Below are positions 40,622-49,821 of a stretch of 64,000 nt of DNA, piece after piece. The translations under genes and the position numbers were made by a program. This DNA comes from Planctomycetota bacterium (lineage in GTDB: Bacteria; Planctomycetota; UBA8742; UBA2392). The DNA is taken from contig JADJRK010000001.1 of NCBI GenBank assembly GCA_016712285.1, positions 3,038,001-3,102,000 of the forward strand. The letters run 5' to 3'. Every line of letters starts with the position of its first letter. The first letter of the stretch is position 1. The notes below the pieces were generated by a model. The model ran no database searches. It was not told the origin of the DNA and saw only the letters and a program-made list of their open reading frames with translations.

Positions 40622-42373
40622 ATGCGGACCTTGGCCTGCATCCTTGTACTTGCCTGTGCCGGAGCCCTGTCGGCCCACCCGTTCGACGACAGGGTGGACA
40701 TGATCACTGAGCTGGTGCTCACGCGCGACAAGCAGACGCGCACCGAGCACATCGGCCTGACCGTGCAATACCGCTATGACGGCGTGTTCAGCAGCTACAA
40801 CGAGTTGCAGGCGCTGGATACGGACAAGAGCCTGACCATCTCGCGCTCAGAACGCGACGAACGCTATCGCGTACTGGCGGCCGACCTGATCGACGCGATT
40901 CAACTGTTGCTGCGCGACGAAAGGGTGACACTTGTCCCGCAATACGACGCCTTTGAGTTCGTCAACCTGGCCAATCCCGACGATTCCGTGAGTGCACCGG
41001 GCGGCATGCCGGTCAAGGATTGCCGCATCGGCTATTTCTTCGTGTTCGACCTGGTGCTGCCCACGTCGTGGGGCCCGGGCGCGCACATGGTCGAGATGAC
41101 CTTCACCAACAAACGCATTACGGTGCTGGACGCCGCCGAGCAGATGCGCGTATGGGACGACCGCGACGGTTTGCGCCGAGCCATCTACAGCACGCGCCAC
41201 GAAAAGACGCCCGAGAACTTTCACCGCCTGCGCTTCAACTGGGAGGTCACGACGCGGACCACAGGCAGCGCTGCAATCCAGCCGGTGGAGCCCAACCCCA
41301 AGGTCCCCCCGAAAGACCCGCCGGCAAACACCGAGCAGCCAAAGTCCGGCAAGGAACAACTGATCGAGACCGACCGGCAACGCCGCGATACCGGCTCGGT
41401 CGATTTCAAGATCACCGAAATGTTTGAGGCACTGCGCGACAACAGTGCCGGCCCCGGCGTGTGGCTGGCTGTGCTGTTTTCCATGTTCCTGCTGGGCGCG
41501 TGGCATGCGTTGCAGCCGGGCCACGGCAAAACGCTGGTAGCGGGTTACCTGATCGGCACCCAGGGCACGAAGACCGACGCGCTGTTTCTGGGCGTTGTCG
41601 TAACTGCGGCGCACACCAGCGGCGTGCTGTTGCTGATGGGCGGGGCGTGGGCGGCCAGCGAATTCTGGCCCGGCTTGCTCAAGAACCCCGAACAGCAGCT
41701 AGCGGAGTGGATCACGTTGGTGGTGGGCGCGACGATTCTGCTGATGGGCATGGGCCTGGTGCTCAAGCGCGCGGGGGGCGGCGGCCACGAGCACGATTTG
41801 TTCGGGCGCCATGTTCATCCTGAGGATGATCACGGCCATACGCACACCCACGAGAAGTCGCCCGAAGATTCCGACCTTCTGCACAAAGCCGCGCACGAGC
41901 ACACGCACGACCATGATCATGGGCACGGGCACTCGCACGATCACGACCACGCACACGGGCATTCGCACGATCACGGCCACGCGCACGGTCACCACCACCA
42001 CCGCGACCCGGCCAAGATGACACGGCTTGAGATTCTGCGGCTGGGCATCCTGGGCGGCGTTGTGCCTTGCCCCAGCGCGTTCGTGATCGGGCTGATTGCG
42101 TTTCAGCAGCAGTGGTACTTGAGCGGCTTGATGATGGTGATTGTGTTCAGCCTCGGCCTGGCGATGGTGCTGGCAGCCATCGGGCTGGTGCTGGTGCAGA
42201 CCAAGGGCTACCTGAACCAGCGGCGCGAAAAGAGCAAGAGCCGCCTGTACCGGGTGCTGGAGAAGAAGTTGCCCGTGTTCGGCGCGCTGGTGATCGCGCT
42301 GATCGGGGCGATCATGACACTGATGGCGCTGATTCGCCTCGAGATCGTGGACCCAAGCAGCTTCACTGTCTAG
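40622..42373 (+). CDS. NicO-family Ni/Co transporter with EF-hand-like extracytoplasmic domain and His-rich loop
   Basis: 583 residues. The signal peptide (start to LSAHP) leads to a domain of about 230 residues. It contains an EF-hand-like loop at residues 66-77 (D-T-D-K-S-L-T-I-S-R-S-E). The C-terminal half has the nickel/cobalt transporter signatures: FSMFLLGAWHALQPGHGKTLVAGYLIG, AAHTSGVLLLMGG and GILGGVVPCPSAFVIGLIAF. A cytoplasmic-type loop near residues 388-463 is extremely His/Asp-rich (for example HDHDHGHGHSHDHDH). It probably exports or regulates divalent metal. The start follows a -10 box by 6 bases, suggesting leaderless mRNA. It overlaps dtd by four bases tail to tail. Confidence 0.9.
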   Translation: MRTLACILVLACAGALSAHPFDDRVDMITELVLTRDKQTRTEHIGLTVQYRYDGVFSSYNELQALDTDKSLTISRSERDERYRVLAADLIDAIQLLLRDERVTLVPQYDAFEFVNLANPDDSVSAPGGMPVKDCRIGYFFVFDLVLPTSWGPGAHMVEMTFTNKRITVLDAAEQMRVWDDRDGLRRAIYSTRHEKTPENFHRLRFNWEVTTRTTGSAAIQPVEPNPKVPPKDPPANTEQPKSGKEQLIETDRQRRDTGSVDFKITEMFEALRDNSAGPGVWLAVLFSMFLLGAWHALQPGHGKTLVAGYLIGTQGTKTDALFLGVVVTAAHTSGVLLLMGGAWAASEFWPGLLKNPEQQLAEWITLVVGATILLMGMGLVLKRAGGGGHEHDLFGRHVHPEDDHGHTHTHEKSPEDSDLLHKAAHEHTHDHDHGHGHSHDHDHAHGHSHDHGHAHGHHHHRDPAKMTRLEILRLGILGGVVPCPSAFVIGLIAFQQQWYLSGLMMVIVFSLGLAMVLAAIGLVLVQTKGYLNQRREKSKSRLYRVLEKKLPVFGALVIALIGAIMTLMALIRLEIVDPSSFTV

Positions 42374-42810
42374 CGCTCAAGCATGATCGTGACCGGGCCG
42401 TCGTTGACCAGCTCAACATGCATGTGCGCGCCGAACACACCGCGCGCGACCGGCTTGGCCAGCTTGGTTTCCAGCAGCGTGCAGAACTGTTCATACAAGG
42501 CCACAGCCTGCTCCGGCGGCGCTGCATCGATGTAACTGGGCCGGTTGCCCTTGCTGCTGTCCGCGTACAGTGTGAACTGGCTTACGGCCAGCACGCCGCC
42601 GCCCGCGTCAAGCACGCTGCGGTTCATCTTGCCGTCAGCATCTGCAAACACGCGCAGGTTCACGACCTTGTGGGCCATCCACTCCAGTTGATCGGCGCCG
42701 TCGCCGTGGCCGATGCCGACCAGCAACAGCAACCCGGCATCGATGCTGCCGACCACCCGGCCATCGACGCTGACCTGCGCGCGCGACACTCTTTGCAGCA
42801 GTACCTTCAT
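42370..42810 (-). CDS. dtd: D-aminoacyl-tRNA deacylase
   Basis: 146 residues, normal length. Dtd removes D-amino acids from tRNA and thus protects translation. The two active-site motifs are SQFTLYADSSKGNRPSY and the C-terminal NDGPVTIML, where the Gly-Pro pair faces across the dimer. The N-terminal MKVLLQRVSRAQVSVDG is also typical. The gene start overlaps the stop of the upstream gene by four bases (ATGA), so it is translated with it. Confidence 0.96.
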   Translation of the reverse strand: MKVLLQRVSRAQVSVDGRVVGSIDAGLLLLVGIGHGDGADQLEWMAHKVVNLRVFADADGKMNRSVLDAGGGVLAVSQFTLYADSSKGNRPSYIDAAPPEQAVALYEQFCTLLETKLAKPVARGVFGAHMHVELVNDGPVTIMLER

Positions 42811-44228
42811 GGCTTGGCAACCCACAGCGCGCAGCCGCCCTGTTTCAGGCCCAGCACGATCACCCAGTGCGTGGTCGTCCAGACTGCGCCCAGGTCGCGG
42901 TCAAGGTTCATGCCCATGCGCAGGGTGTCTACGGTCGGGCGATATGCAAACGTGTGGTCCGGGTTGCGCACCATCGTGAACTCGCGGCCTTGCGCGGCCC
43001 AGTACTTGTCGAGCATGCCCTCGCGCCGCGCGGCCATCGCCACCGAAAGCTGGTGCATGGTGGGCGTGCTGTGGCCGCTGAAGGCGTGCTGGTGGTTCTT
43101 GTCAAAGTACGCCTTCATTTTGGCGTAGCTCTCGCGGCTTGTCACGCCCAGCGCGGCAAAGGCGTTCATGGCGCCGGCGGTTCGTCCGACGTCGGTGCCC
43201 CACAGCTTGTCGTGCGAGTAGTGAATGCCGCCGTCTTCGCCCTGGCACTTTTCGACGTAGGCCAGCAGCGGCTCGACTTTCTCGGCATCGACATCCACGC
43301 CCGCCTGCCGGATGCATCCCAGCGCCGCCAGGCAGAAGTTGCTCATCACCTCAAGGTGCACATAGTCCAGAATGTTCGCGCCGCCGGGGCCCGCGGCGAA
43401 GCCGCCGTCGGGCTCGGCGTGTTTAAATATGCGGTCACGAATCCACTTCAACTTGCTTTCGAGCCGCTTCAGCTCGCTGCGCTTGAGCCACTTTTCGTCG
43501 GCGGCCTTGAGCACGTGGGCCAGGAAGATGCCGCCGTAGCCGAGGCTCCAGTTGGTCTGGTCGTTGTTCTTGCCCTGCAGCTTGCGGTAGTGCTTCTGTT
43601 CGCCGACGTACTCGGTCACGAACACTGCGGCTTTGAGGATGTTTGCCGCATGCGCGCCCTCGTGCGGTTTGAAGCCGGCGGCAAGCCACGCCATGCCGGC
43701 AAGGCTGGTCAGCACGACCTGGCTGACCTCAGGCGATAGCGTGCTGCGAAAGGCGCCTTCGCTGTCCTGCTGCGCGGCAAGCCACTTGCACGCGGCATCA
43801 AGCATTGCTCGTGCGCGCGCGTCGGCGTCGGCAAAGTGTGTGAGCGCAGCCGTCAACTTCAGGGTTTCAGCGCCGCGTTTGAGCATGAGCTCGCAGCTAG
43901 CCGGGTCTTTGGCCTCAGCGGCGGTGATGGCATCACCCAGCTCAAGGTAGGCGTCTTGCTCAAAGATTTTGCCGGCGCCGTAGATGGTGTCGCCGACTTT
44001 AAGCCCGGCCTTCTCGGCGGGGCCGCCCTTGAACAGTTCGACGATCGTGAGGCCGCACTTTCCGGCGTCCGGAAACTCGCCCCGCACGACACTGGCTTTG
44101 CCCCCCAGCGGGCCAAGGTTGTACAGGTCGGGGAACTTCTGCTGGGCGACACTGGGCCCGTTCAGCACCAGCAGGAGGGCGGCGGCAAGCAGTGTAATCG
44201 TCAGTGTGCGCACATCGGCCTGCTTCAC
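42807..44228 (-). CDS. Secreted PDZ and alpha-toroid protein (DUF6288-like)
   Basis: 473 residues. Signal peptide to SVAQQ. A PDZ-like domain (residues about 35-130: GLTIVELFKGGPAEKAGLKVGDTIYGAGK) precedes a helical region resembling prenyltransferase/terpene-cyclase toroids, with repeated motifs DGGFAAGPGGANILDYVHLEVMSNFCLAALG, EDGGIHYSHDKLWGTDVGRTAGAMNAFAALG. Such toroids in secreted proteins usually bind and do not cyclise. No DXDD or zinc motif is visible. It is in an operon with dtd downstream and the TPR protein upstream; spacing is three bases. The role is unknown. Confidence 0.7.
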   Translation of the reverse strand: MKQADVRTLTITLLAAALLLVLNGPSVAQQKFPDLYNLGPLGGKASVVRGEFPDAGKCGLTIVELFKGGPAEKAGLKVGDTIYGAGKIFEQDAYLELGDAITAAEAKDPASCELMLKRGAETLKLTAALTHFADADARARAMLDAACKWLAAQQDSEGAFRSTLSPEVSQVVLTSLAGMAWLAAGFKPHEGAHAANILKAAVFVTEYVGEQKHYRKLQGKNNDQTNWSLGYGGIFLAHVLKAADEKWLKRSELKRLESKLKWIRDRIFKHAEPDGGFAAGPGGANILDYVHLEVMSNFCLAALGCIRQAGVDVDAEKVEPLLAYVEKCQGEDGGIHYSHDKLWGTDVGRTAGAMNAFAALGVTSRESYAKMKAYFDKNHQHAFSGHSTPTMHQLSVAMAARREGMLDKYWAAQGREFTMVRNPDHTFAYRPTVDTLRMGMNLDRDLGAVWTTTHWVIVLGLKQGGCALWVAKP

Positions 44229-44231
44229 GAG

Positions 44232-45362
44232 CTACTTGACGACGGCCCGCACCGGCCGTGTGGGGTCGCGGTTTTCTTTGGTGTAGCGGTCTACGGTGAC
44301 ACTGTCGCGGCGGCCGTCCCAACTGCCGCGCGCCAGCTTCTTTTCCACGGTGCGGCCCCGCTCTTCGACTTCGCTGACCACATGGATCACCGGCAGGCAT
44401 TTCGAGTAGCGGTCGCGAAGCTGGTAGTACCAACCGTATACGAACACTGCCTTCTGGTGGTCGTACATGCCAAGCCAGATCGTCTCGTCCACCCTGACCT
44501 TGATCTCGCACTTGCTGACCTTTTCCTGCAGGTCACGCTCCGGCCCGCCCATCTGCCAGGTTCCCAGCGCGTCGTTGGGCACGCTGATTTCAACGTAGCG
44601 ATGCATCAACATGCGCGGCTGGGCCTCGCTGGTCCAGTCCGCGATCATCTGGCCCGCGAGTTCGGCTTCTTTATTGTTGCCGACTTCTTTGTCCCAGGTT
44701 GCGCGCAGTTCTTTCAACTTGGCGCGCTCGGCCTGCTGCGCGGTCTGGCGTTCATCCAGCTGCTCGCGGCCACTCTGCACGCGGTCGCAGCGTTTGACAA
44801 AGTCGTCGGCGGCGGCTTGCAGGTCTTTGTCTTGCGGCTCCAAGGCGGCCGCCTCTTTGGCGGTCTTCTTGGCATCGCGGAAGTTGCGGGCGTACAGGTA
44901 TTGCTCGGCCAGGTACATCATCAGTTGCGGGTCGCGTCCCTGTTGCACCAGCAGCAGGTAGTGCTCCAGCGTCTTGATCGCCTCTTCGTACTTGAAGTTG
45001 GCGACCAGTGCCCGCGCCAGCCCGTGGCGCGCCCCCGCGTGCTTGGGCTCGGTTCGCACGAGGTCGCGAAACGCGTCTTCTGCTGCCGGGCCCTGGCCCT
45101 GCTTCAGCAGGTCCTCGGCGGCGGCCATGCGTTCGGCAAAAGTGGTGGCTTTGTCGATTCGGTCGATGCGCGTGCGCTTGATGGTGATGACGGCCTTCTT
45201 GCCCTCAACGTCAACCTCAACTTTGATCTCGGCTTCATTCTCTTCGATGATGCGGCCGATGATCTTGCTGCCCGACTTCATGTAAATGGTTTCAGCCCGC
45301 GCCGTTGAATACGCGGTGAACATCAGGGCCAGCGAGCAAACCACAAGGCAGAGCCGTCGCAT
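44232..45362 (-). CDS. Secreted SH3-like/TPR protein
   Basis: 376 residues. Signal peptide to ARAE. The N-terminal 45 mature residues (TIYMKSGSKIIGRIIEENEAEIKVEVDVEGKKAVITIKRTRIDRID) form an SH3-like barrel as seen in bacterial envelope proteins. Next are TPR-type helices (AEDAFRDLVRTEPKHAGARHGLARALV, YEEAIKTLEHYLLLVQQGRDPQLMMYLAEQYLYARNF) and a coiled-coil segment. The C-terminal domain (ISVPNDALGTWQMGGP...VIHVVSEVEERGRTVEKKLARGSWDGRRD) is unfamiliar. It is three bases upstream of 42807-44228 and likely in one operon with it and dtd. Confidence 0.75.
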   Translation of the reverse strand: MRRLCLVVCSLALMFTAYSTARAETIYMKSGSKIIGRIIEENEAEIKVEVDVEGKKAVITIKRTRIDRIDKATTFAERMAAAEDLLKQGQGPAAEDAFRDLVRTEPKHAGARHGLARALVANFKYEEAIKTLEHYLLLVQQGRDPQLMMYLAEQYLYARNFRDAKKTAKEAAALEPQDKDLQAAADDFVKRCDRVQSGREQLDERQTAQQAERAKLKELRATWDKEVGNNKEAELAGQMIADWTSEAQPRMLMHRYVEISVPNDALGTWQMGGPERDLQEKVSKCEIKVRVDETIWLGMYDHQKAVFVYGWYYQLRDRYSKCLPVIHVVSEVEERGRTVEKKLARGSWDGRRDSVTVDRYTKENRDPTRPVRAVVK

Positions 45363-45476
45363 GATTCAAGAGTAACCCGCAGGCTCGCCCGCGCAACGGA
45401 AAGCGGCAACACCCTTCGCGAATGTGCAGTGGGCCGGGCCCGCGTCGCAAAGGGCGATCTTTGCGCAAACCGAAGG

Positions 45477-46430
45477 CTATGCGGGCAATACGTCCGTCAA
45501 GTAGCGCAGCAGGTTGCGCGCGAAGATCTTCTCGATCGCTGCTTCCTTATACCCGCGCGTACGCAGGGCAGCTTCAAGGTTGGGCAGGTCGCCGATGTGG
45601 CGCAGGTCGGCGCATGTGTCATTGAAGCCGTCGAAGTCGCCGCCCAGGCCCACATGCTCAAGGCCGCACACGTCGATCGCGTGGGCAATGTGATCTGCCA
45701 CGTCGTTGCAGGTGGCCTGGCGCACGCCGGGCTCAAAGGCGTCCGGCAGCAGGTGCCCGGGGTAGAAGTCGATGCCGACAAAACCGCCGCGCTGTGCAAT
45801 GGCGCGCAGCATGTTGTCGTCAGCGTTGCGGGTGATGTTCACGCGGGTGCGCACGCCCACGTGCGTGATGATCGGCGGCCGGCGAACCAGCGCCATGACC
45901 TCGCCAAAGGCTGGTTGCGGCAGGTGCGCGCAATCGACGGCAATGCCCAGCGCCTCCATGCGCGAGACAAGCTCGCGCCCGAAGTGGCTCAGGCCCCGGC
46001 GCGGCTCAGCCACGCCGCACCCGTCGGCAACCTCGTTGGCATGGTTGTGGGTCAAGCCGATGCCGCGCACGCCAAGCGCGAAAAAATCGTCCAGCAGGGC
46101 AAGCTCGCCGCGAAGGGGGCTGGCGCCCTCAAGCCAGGGCATCAAGCCGATGCGGCCGTCGCCCAGCGCATGCACGTCTTTCGCGCTGCGCACGGGCGTG
46201 AACGTCTGTCCATGGTGGCTGTGCAGCGTCTGGATGATCCGACGAGCGAAGTCTTCGGCGGCTTTGCCGGAGTAATGCGAGGGCGTGAACACGCTGCACA
46301 CCTGGATCAACTGGCCCACGTCGCGCATGCGCGGCACGTTCACGTGCAGCCCGCCATCGCGGGCCTGCGGGTCCAGCCCCTCAAGGGCAACGCGAAAGAA
46401 GGTGTCGGCGTGGGCGTCGGCGTACAGCAT
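45477..46430 (-). CDS. Membrane dipeptidase-family (M19) metallohydrolase
   Basis: 317 residues from ATG 46430 with GGAGAG upstream. M19 dipeptidases are binuclear zinc enzymes. His7 and Asp9 (YADAHADTF) supply the HxD motif, a bridging Glu is in GLMPWLEGASPL, His in GIGLTHNHANEVADGCG, and the later VDCAHLPQPAFGEV, IITHVGVRTRVNITRN and HVGLGGDFDGFNDTC match the family. Likely substrate is a dipeptide or other small amide. No membrane anchor or signal peptide is visible, so it is probably cytoplasmic. A short stem (45446-45465) lies beyond the stop. Confidence 0.92.
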   Translation of the reverse strand: MLYADAHADTFFRVALEGLDPQARDGGLHVNVPRMRDVGQLIQVCSVFTPSHYSGKAAEDFARRIIQTLHSHHGQTFTPVRSAKDVHALGDGRIGLMPWLEGASPLRGELALLDDFFALGVRGIGLTHNHANEVADGCGVAEPRRGLSHFGRELVSRMEALGIAVDCAHLPQPAFGEVMALVRRPPIITHVGVRTRVNITRNADDNMLRAIAQRGGFVGIDFYPGHLLPDAFEPGVRQATCNDVADHIAHAIDVCGLEHVGLGGDFDGFNDTCADLRHIGDLPNLEAALRTRGYKEAAIEKIFARNLLRYLTDVLPA

Positions 46431-46539
46431 GGTCTCTCCGTACCATTTATCGGCTGTTGGGCGGTACGGACTGAAATGCCGACGCACGGACATCGGGCAG
46501 GTATTCTCGCTGTGCTATGGCCCGCGCGGGGGATGCCCC

Positions 46540-46545
46540 TATAAT
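46540..46545 (+). promoter_or_regulatory. Perfect -10 box TATAAT, leaderless start
   Basis: TATAAT ends 7 bases before the ATG at 46553. There is no room for a Shine-Dalgarno leader, so the mRNA should begin at or beside the start codon. Confidence 0.55.
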
Positions 46546-46552
46546 CCCGCCG

Positions 46553-48706
46553 ATGCTCAGGCTTACCATGATCTGTCTGCTGCTGGCTGCGCCGCTGTGT
46601 GCGCAGGAGCTGACGATTGACGTCGACGCCGGGATCGGCGGCGTCGTGGCGACGCCCGCCACCGAGGTACGCATCACCATCACCAAGCATGACCGCCGCC
46701 CGTTCGTGGGGCGCGTGGTCGTCGACATGGGCCAGCCCGACTTTTCGGGTGGCGGGGGCCCCCGGGCACGGCGCGGCATGGGTTTCATGGCCGACGTCAA
46801 GATCAGCCAGGACATCAACCTTGAAGAGGGCCCGCTGGTGCGCACGATCCGCATGGAAGTGCCCGTGGGCACGATTGCGCTGTCGGCCCACGTGCTGCTG
46901 GAGCGGCAGGTCTCAGGCACCTACTACGAGCCGGTCACGGAGACTGACCTGAATCTGCCGGTGCGCCGGGACGGCACCAAACTCGTCGGGTTTGTCAGCG
47001 AGGCGCGGCTGGCCATGGCCCGGCCGTACGTGTTCTTTGAGCTGGTGGAGATCACGGTCGACCAGTTGCCGGAAAGCTGGAAGCCGCTTTCGGGTTTCGA
47101 CGCGATTATCCTGAACGACGACCGCATCACTCGCGCGCAAAGCAACGCGCTGATCGACTACATGAGCATGGGCGGCACGGTGCTGCTGTCGCCGCGGGGC
47201 AATGCCAGCTTCAACCCCGAGACGCCGGCTGGCAGCCTGCTCAAGATTCCGCCCACGATTCGCCCGCGCACCGTGACCATGAAGGACTTTGACGCGCTGC
47301 TCAAGAAGCCGCGCTTGGGGGGAGTCGCCATGCCCGGCAATGGCACGACCATGCCCACGCCCCCCGGTGAGATCCGGCCAGAGGGCGAGCTGCCAGCCGA
47401 GGCCCCCGAGGTTGTGGAGCTGGTCGAATCAAAGCCCGGTGACACATTTACCCTGTGGCCCGAGGCCGGGCGCGCCCACCCCGTGCCGGGTGCCTTGGGG
47501 CTGGTCAGCAACGCGCCGGTCGGTGCGGGCAACCTGGTGCTGATCCATGTCAACCTGTCGGACTATCCCTTCAACCAGGGCAAGCTTTCCTATGCAGCCG
47601 TGAACCTGATGTTGCTGGCGATGCAGGGCGTGGATGACCGCCTTGGTCGCTCGCCATATCGTGCGCTGGCCGCTGAAAACGTGCGCAACTCGATTGACAT
47701 TGCGGGGCGGCGCATTCCCGGCCGCGAGGCGATGGTGCTGCTGCTGTTGCTGTACGTGACAGTGGCGGGCGTCGGTATGTTCCTGCTGGCGCGGCGCGTT
47801 CGCCGGCCCGAGCTTTACCCGGCTGCACTGCTGGCGGCGGCCCTGTTGAGCGTGGGGCTGGTCTTCACGTTTGGGGAGTTGTTCAAGCGCAGCGGCGACC
47901 GCGTGAAGACGGCCCGCATCCTGATCAGCGACGACACCACCGGCCGCAGCGCCGTGTTTACCCTCGGCTGCAGTTATGCCGTGGGCGGCGACAAGCTGCT
48001 GTTCCGGCAGTCGCGCGACAGCCTGTTTGCGCCCACGAACTTTGAAACCCGGCTGGGGCGGCCCGGCGCGATGCCTGACCAGCCGCAGGACTTCAGCGCG
48101 CACATCACGGCGACTGAGGTCCAGACCGAGGTGACGGGGTTGGATCGCTGGCAGAACGTGTTCTTCATGCATCGGCAGCCGTCGGCGCCGCAGGAAATGA
48201 AGCTGCGCGTGGAAGCGCTGCAGGGGGCATGGAAGGTCACCAACCTGAGCCCGCACACGCTTCAGGGTGTGATCTTCATTGTCGGCCAGCCCGGTACCGG
48301 CGTCGGTGCCCAGCGTGGCGCGTGGCACTACCAGCCGGCCCTGTCGGCGGCCGGTGAGCAGGACGATGCCGTGACGTTCAGCCAGAGCACGGAGCTGGAC
48401 GGCTCGGCCTATACGCTGGACGAGGGTCTCAAGCGCGATGTGTCAGACGGCGACGCGTTCGATGTGCTGGCGCAACTGATGAACATTCACCCCGATGACC
48501 GCATCCTGCGCCATACAACACTGGCACAGGTCGAGGGCATTCTGTGGGAAAGCGGCGTGTTGCCCGTTGAGGGCGAGTACGTGATGATCTGCGTGCTGCC
48601 GCCGGGCGCGATCCCGCCGGCAAGCATTGGTGCCCACGAAGTCGACGAATCCGATATCGGGCAGGTCAACCTGTGGATCGTGCGCGGCGTGCTCGAGACG
48701 CGCTAA
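46553..48706 (+). CDS. Large membrane-anchored periplasmic protein of unknown function
   Basis: 717 residues. A signal peptide (MLRLTMICLLLAAPLCAQ) is followed by about 370 residues of beta-rich extracytoplasmic sequence with a glutamine amidotransferase-like strand pattern (FDAIILNDDRITRAQSNALIDYMSMGGTVLLSPRG) typical of type-1 GATase-like domains in BatA/aerotolerance-type proteins. Two membrane segments lie at about residues 400-420 (EAMVLLLLLYVTVAGVGMFLL) and 426-446 (LYPAALLAAALLSVGLVFTFG). About 260 further residues follow. No catalytic Cys triad is seen. Start is set by the leaderless promoter. The closest functional idea is a Bat-like envelope protein, but this is uncertain. Confidence 0.65.
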   Translation: MLRLTMICLLLAAPLCAQELTIDVDAGIGGVVATPATEVRITITKHDRRPFVGRVVVDMGQPDFSGGGGPRARRGMGFMADVKISQDINLEEGPLVRTIRMEVPVGTIALSAHVLLERQVSGTYYEPVTETDLNLPVRRDGTKLVGFVSEARLAMARPYVFFELVEITVDQLPESWKPLSGFDAIILNDDRITRAQSNALIDYMSMGGTVLLSPRGNASFNPETPAGSLLKIPPTIRPRTVTMKDFDALLKKPRLGGVAMPGNGTTMPTPPGEIRPEGELPAEAPEVVELVESKPGDTFTLWPEAGRAHPVPGALGLVSNAPVGAGNLVLIHVNLSDYPFNQGKLSYAAVNLMLLAMQGVDDRLGRSPYRALAAENVRNSIDIAGRRIPGREAMVLLLLLYVTVAGVGMFLLARRVRRPELYPAALLAAALLSVGLVFTFGELFKRSGDRVKTARILISDDTTGRSAVFTLGCSYAVGGDKLLFRQSRDSLFAPTNFETRLGRPGAMPDQPQDFSAHITATEVQTEVTGLDRWQNVFFMHRQPSAPQEMKLRVEALQGAWKVTNLSPHTLQGVIFIVGQPGTGVGAQRGAWHYQPALSAAGEQDDAVTFSQSTELDGSAYTLDEGLKRDVSDGDAFDVLAQLMNIHPDDRILRHTTLAQVEGILWESGVLPVEGEYVMICVLPPGAIPPASIGAHEVDESDIGQVNLWIVRGVLETR

Positions 48707-48827
48707 CACTGAAATATCCCCGTGGGGCGGCGTGTTCTTCTGCCACGGCCTGAAGCCGCGTTTCGTTAGCGGTATGGGCTCGGCGGGTGGCGTATCCCCG
48801 GCCCAGTTGCGTGTATGCTCAGGAGGC

Positions 48828-49790
48828 ATGTTGCGGTACTTCCTGATTGCTTTGGTACTTACCGCGTGCGCCGCGCTGCCGGCGCGCGAGATTGCTGTTT
48901 CATCCGAAGGCACGAGTCAAGCCACCGTGGCGCGGCTGCAATCCCAGATTGAACCCGCGTTTGATTCGATCCATGGCAAGACGGGTGTGGCCGACGACGG
49001 CCCGGTGTTCCTGCACGTGGTCGGGGGCGCCGACAGCTTCGCGCGCATCGCCAAGGCCGACGGCGTCAGCTTGAATGCCGAGAGCGTGCTCGGGTACGCC
49101 ATGCCGAGCCGCCGCCGTGTGGTGCTGAACCTGAGCGGAATCGCCGAGCGTAGCCTGGACCCGATCGGCGTGCTGCGACACGAACTGGCACACCTGGTCA
49201 TGGGCAGCCAGTTGCAGGTCGAACGCCCGCTGTGGTTTGAAGAAGGTGTGGCCCAGTACATCGAGGGCGTGGCGTTGAACGAGCTGCGCGAAGCCGCCGG
49301 CTCGCCCAGCCTGGCGACTTTCGAAAGCCTGGACGACCTTTCCAGCGCGCTGCGCGAAGAGACGCGTTCAGGACCGGCGTACGCGGAGTCGCGCGAAGTC
49401 ATCCGGCTGATCGTGGCGCGCCACGGCGAGCAGGAATTCATGGCCCTGATGCGCGCGCTGGAGAAAGGCAACGGGCCGTTTGAGGCGGCGTTCGAGAAGG
49501 CCACTGGCGAGACGTTGCAGGTGTTCGAGGCGGCATGGATTGAAGACCAGGAAGGGCGGGCCGGCTCAAGGCTGGCGCGGTTTTTTGGCGGCATGTTCTG
49601 GTGGGTGGTGCTGGGCTTGACCGCGCTGCTGCTGCCGCTGGTTTGGCTGTTGCGAAAGCGGCGCGGCAAGTCACAGGTGGAGATGTGGGAAGAGCAGGAA
49701 AAGCACTTTCCCAGCGACCCGGCCTGGGCCTATGCCGACCCGGACGACGAGCCCTACACGCCACCCGACCCAGACACATGGAAGCGCTGA
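48828..49790 (+). CDS. Peptidase MA-like gluzincin, membrane-anchored
   Basis: 320 residues from ATG 48828 with AGGAGG directly upstream. The N-terminus is a signal peptide (LRYFLIALVLTACAALPARE); ALTAC could be a weak lipobox. The zinc motif HELAH is at residues 118-122 and the third ligand Glu is in LWFEEGVAQYIEG (138/139), as in peptidase MA family gluzincins. The sequence before the HELAH (LHVVGGADSFARI, SVLGYAMPSRRRVVLNL) is typical. A single membrane helix (MFWWVVLGLTALLLPLVWLL, near 244-263) and a charged cytoplasmic tail close the protein. A role in envelope protein processing is plausible; substrate unknown. Confidence 0.85.
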   Translation: MLRYFLIALVLTACAALPAREIAVSSEGTSQATVARLQSQIEPAFDSIHGKTGVADDGPVFLHVVGGADSFARIAKADGVSLNAESVLGYAMPSRRRVVLNLSGIAERSLDPIGVLRHELAHLVMGSQLQVERPLWFEEGVAQYIEGVALNELREAAGSPSLATFESLDDLSSALREETRSGPAYAESREVIRLIVARHGEQEFMALMRALEKGNGPFEAAFEKATGETLQVFEAAWIEDQEGRAGSRLARFFGGMFWWVVLGLTALLLPLVWLLRKRRGKSQVEMWEEQEKHFPSDPAWAYADPDDEPYTPPDPDTWKR

Positions 49791-49821
49791 GTAAAAACGC
49801 TGAGTGCAAGCGCTGAACGGC

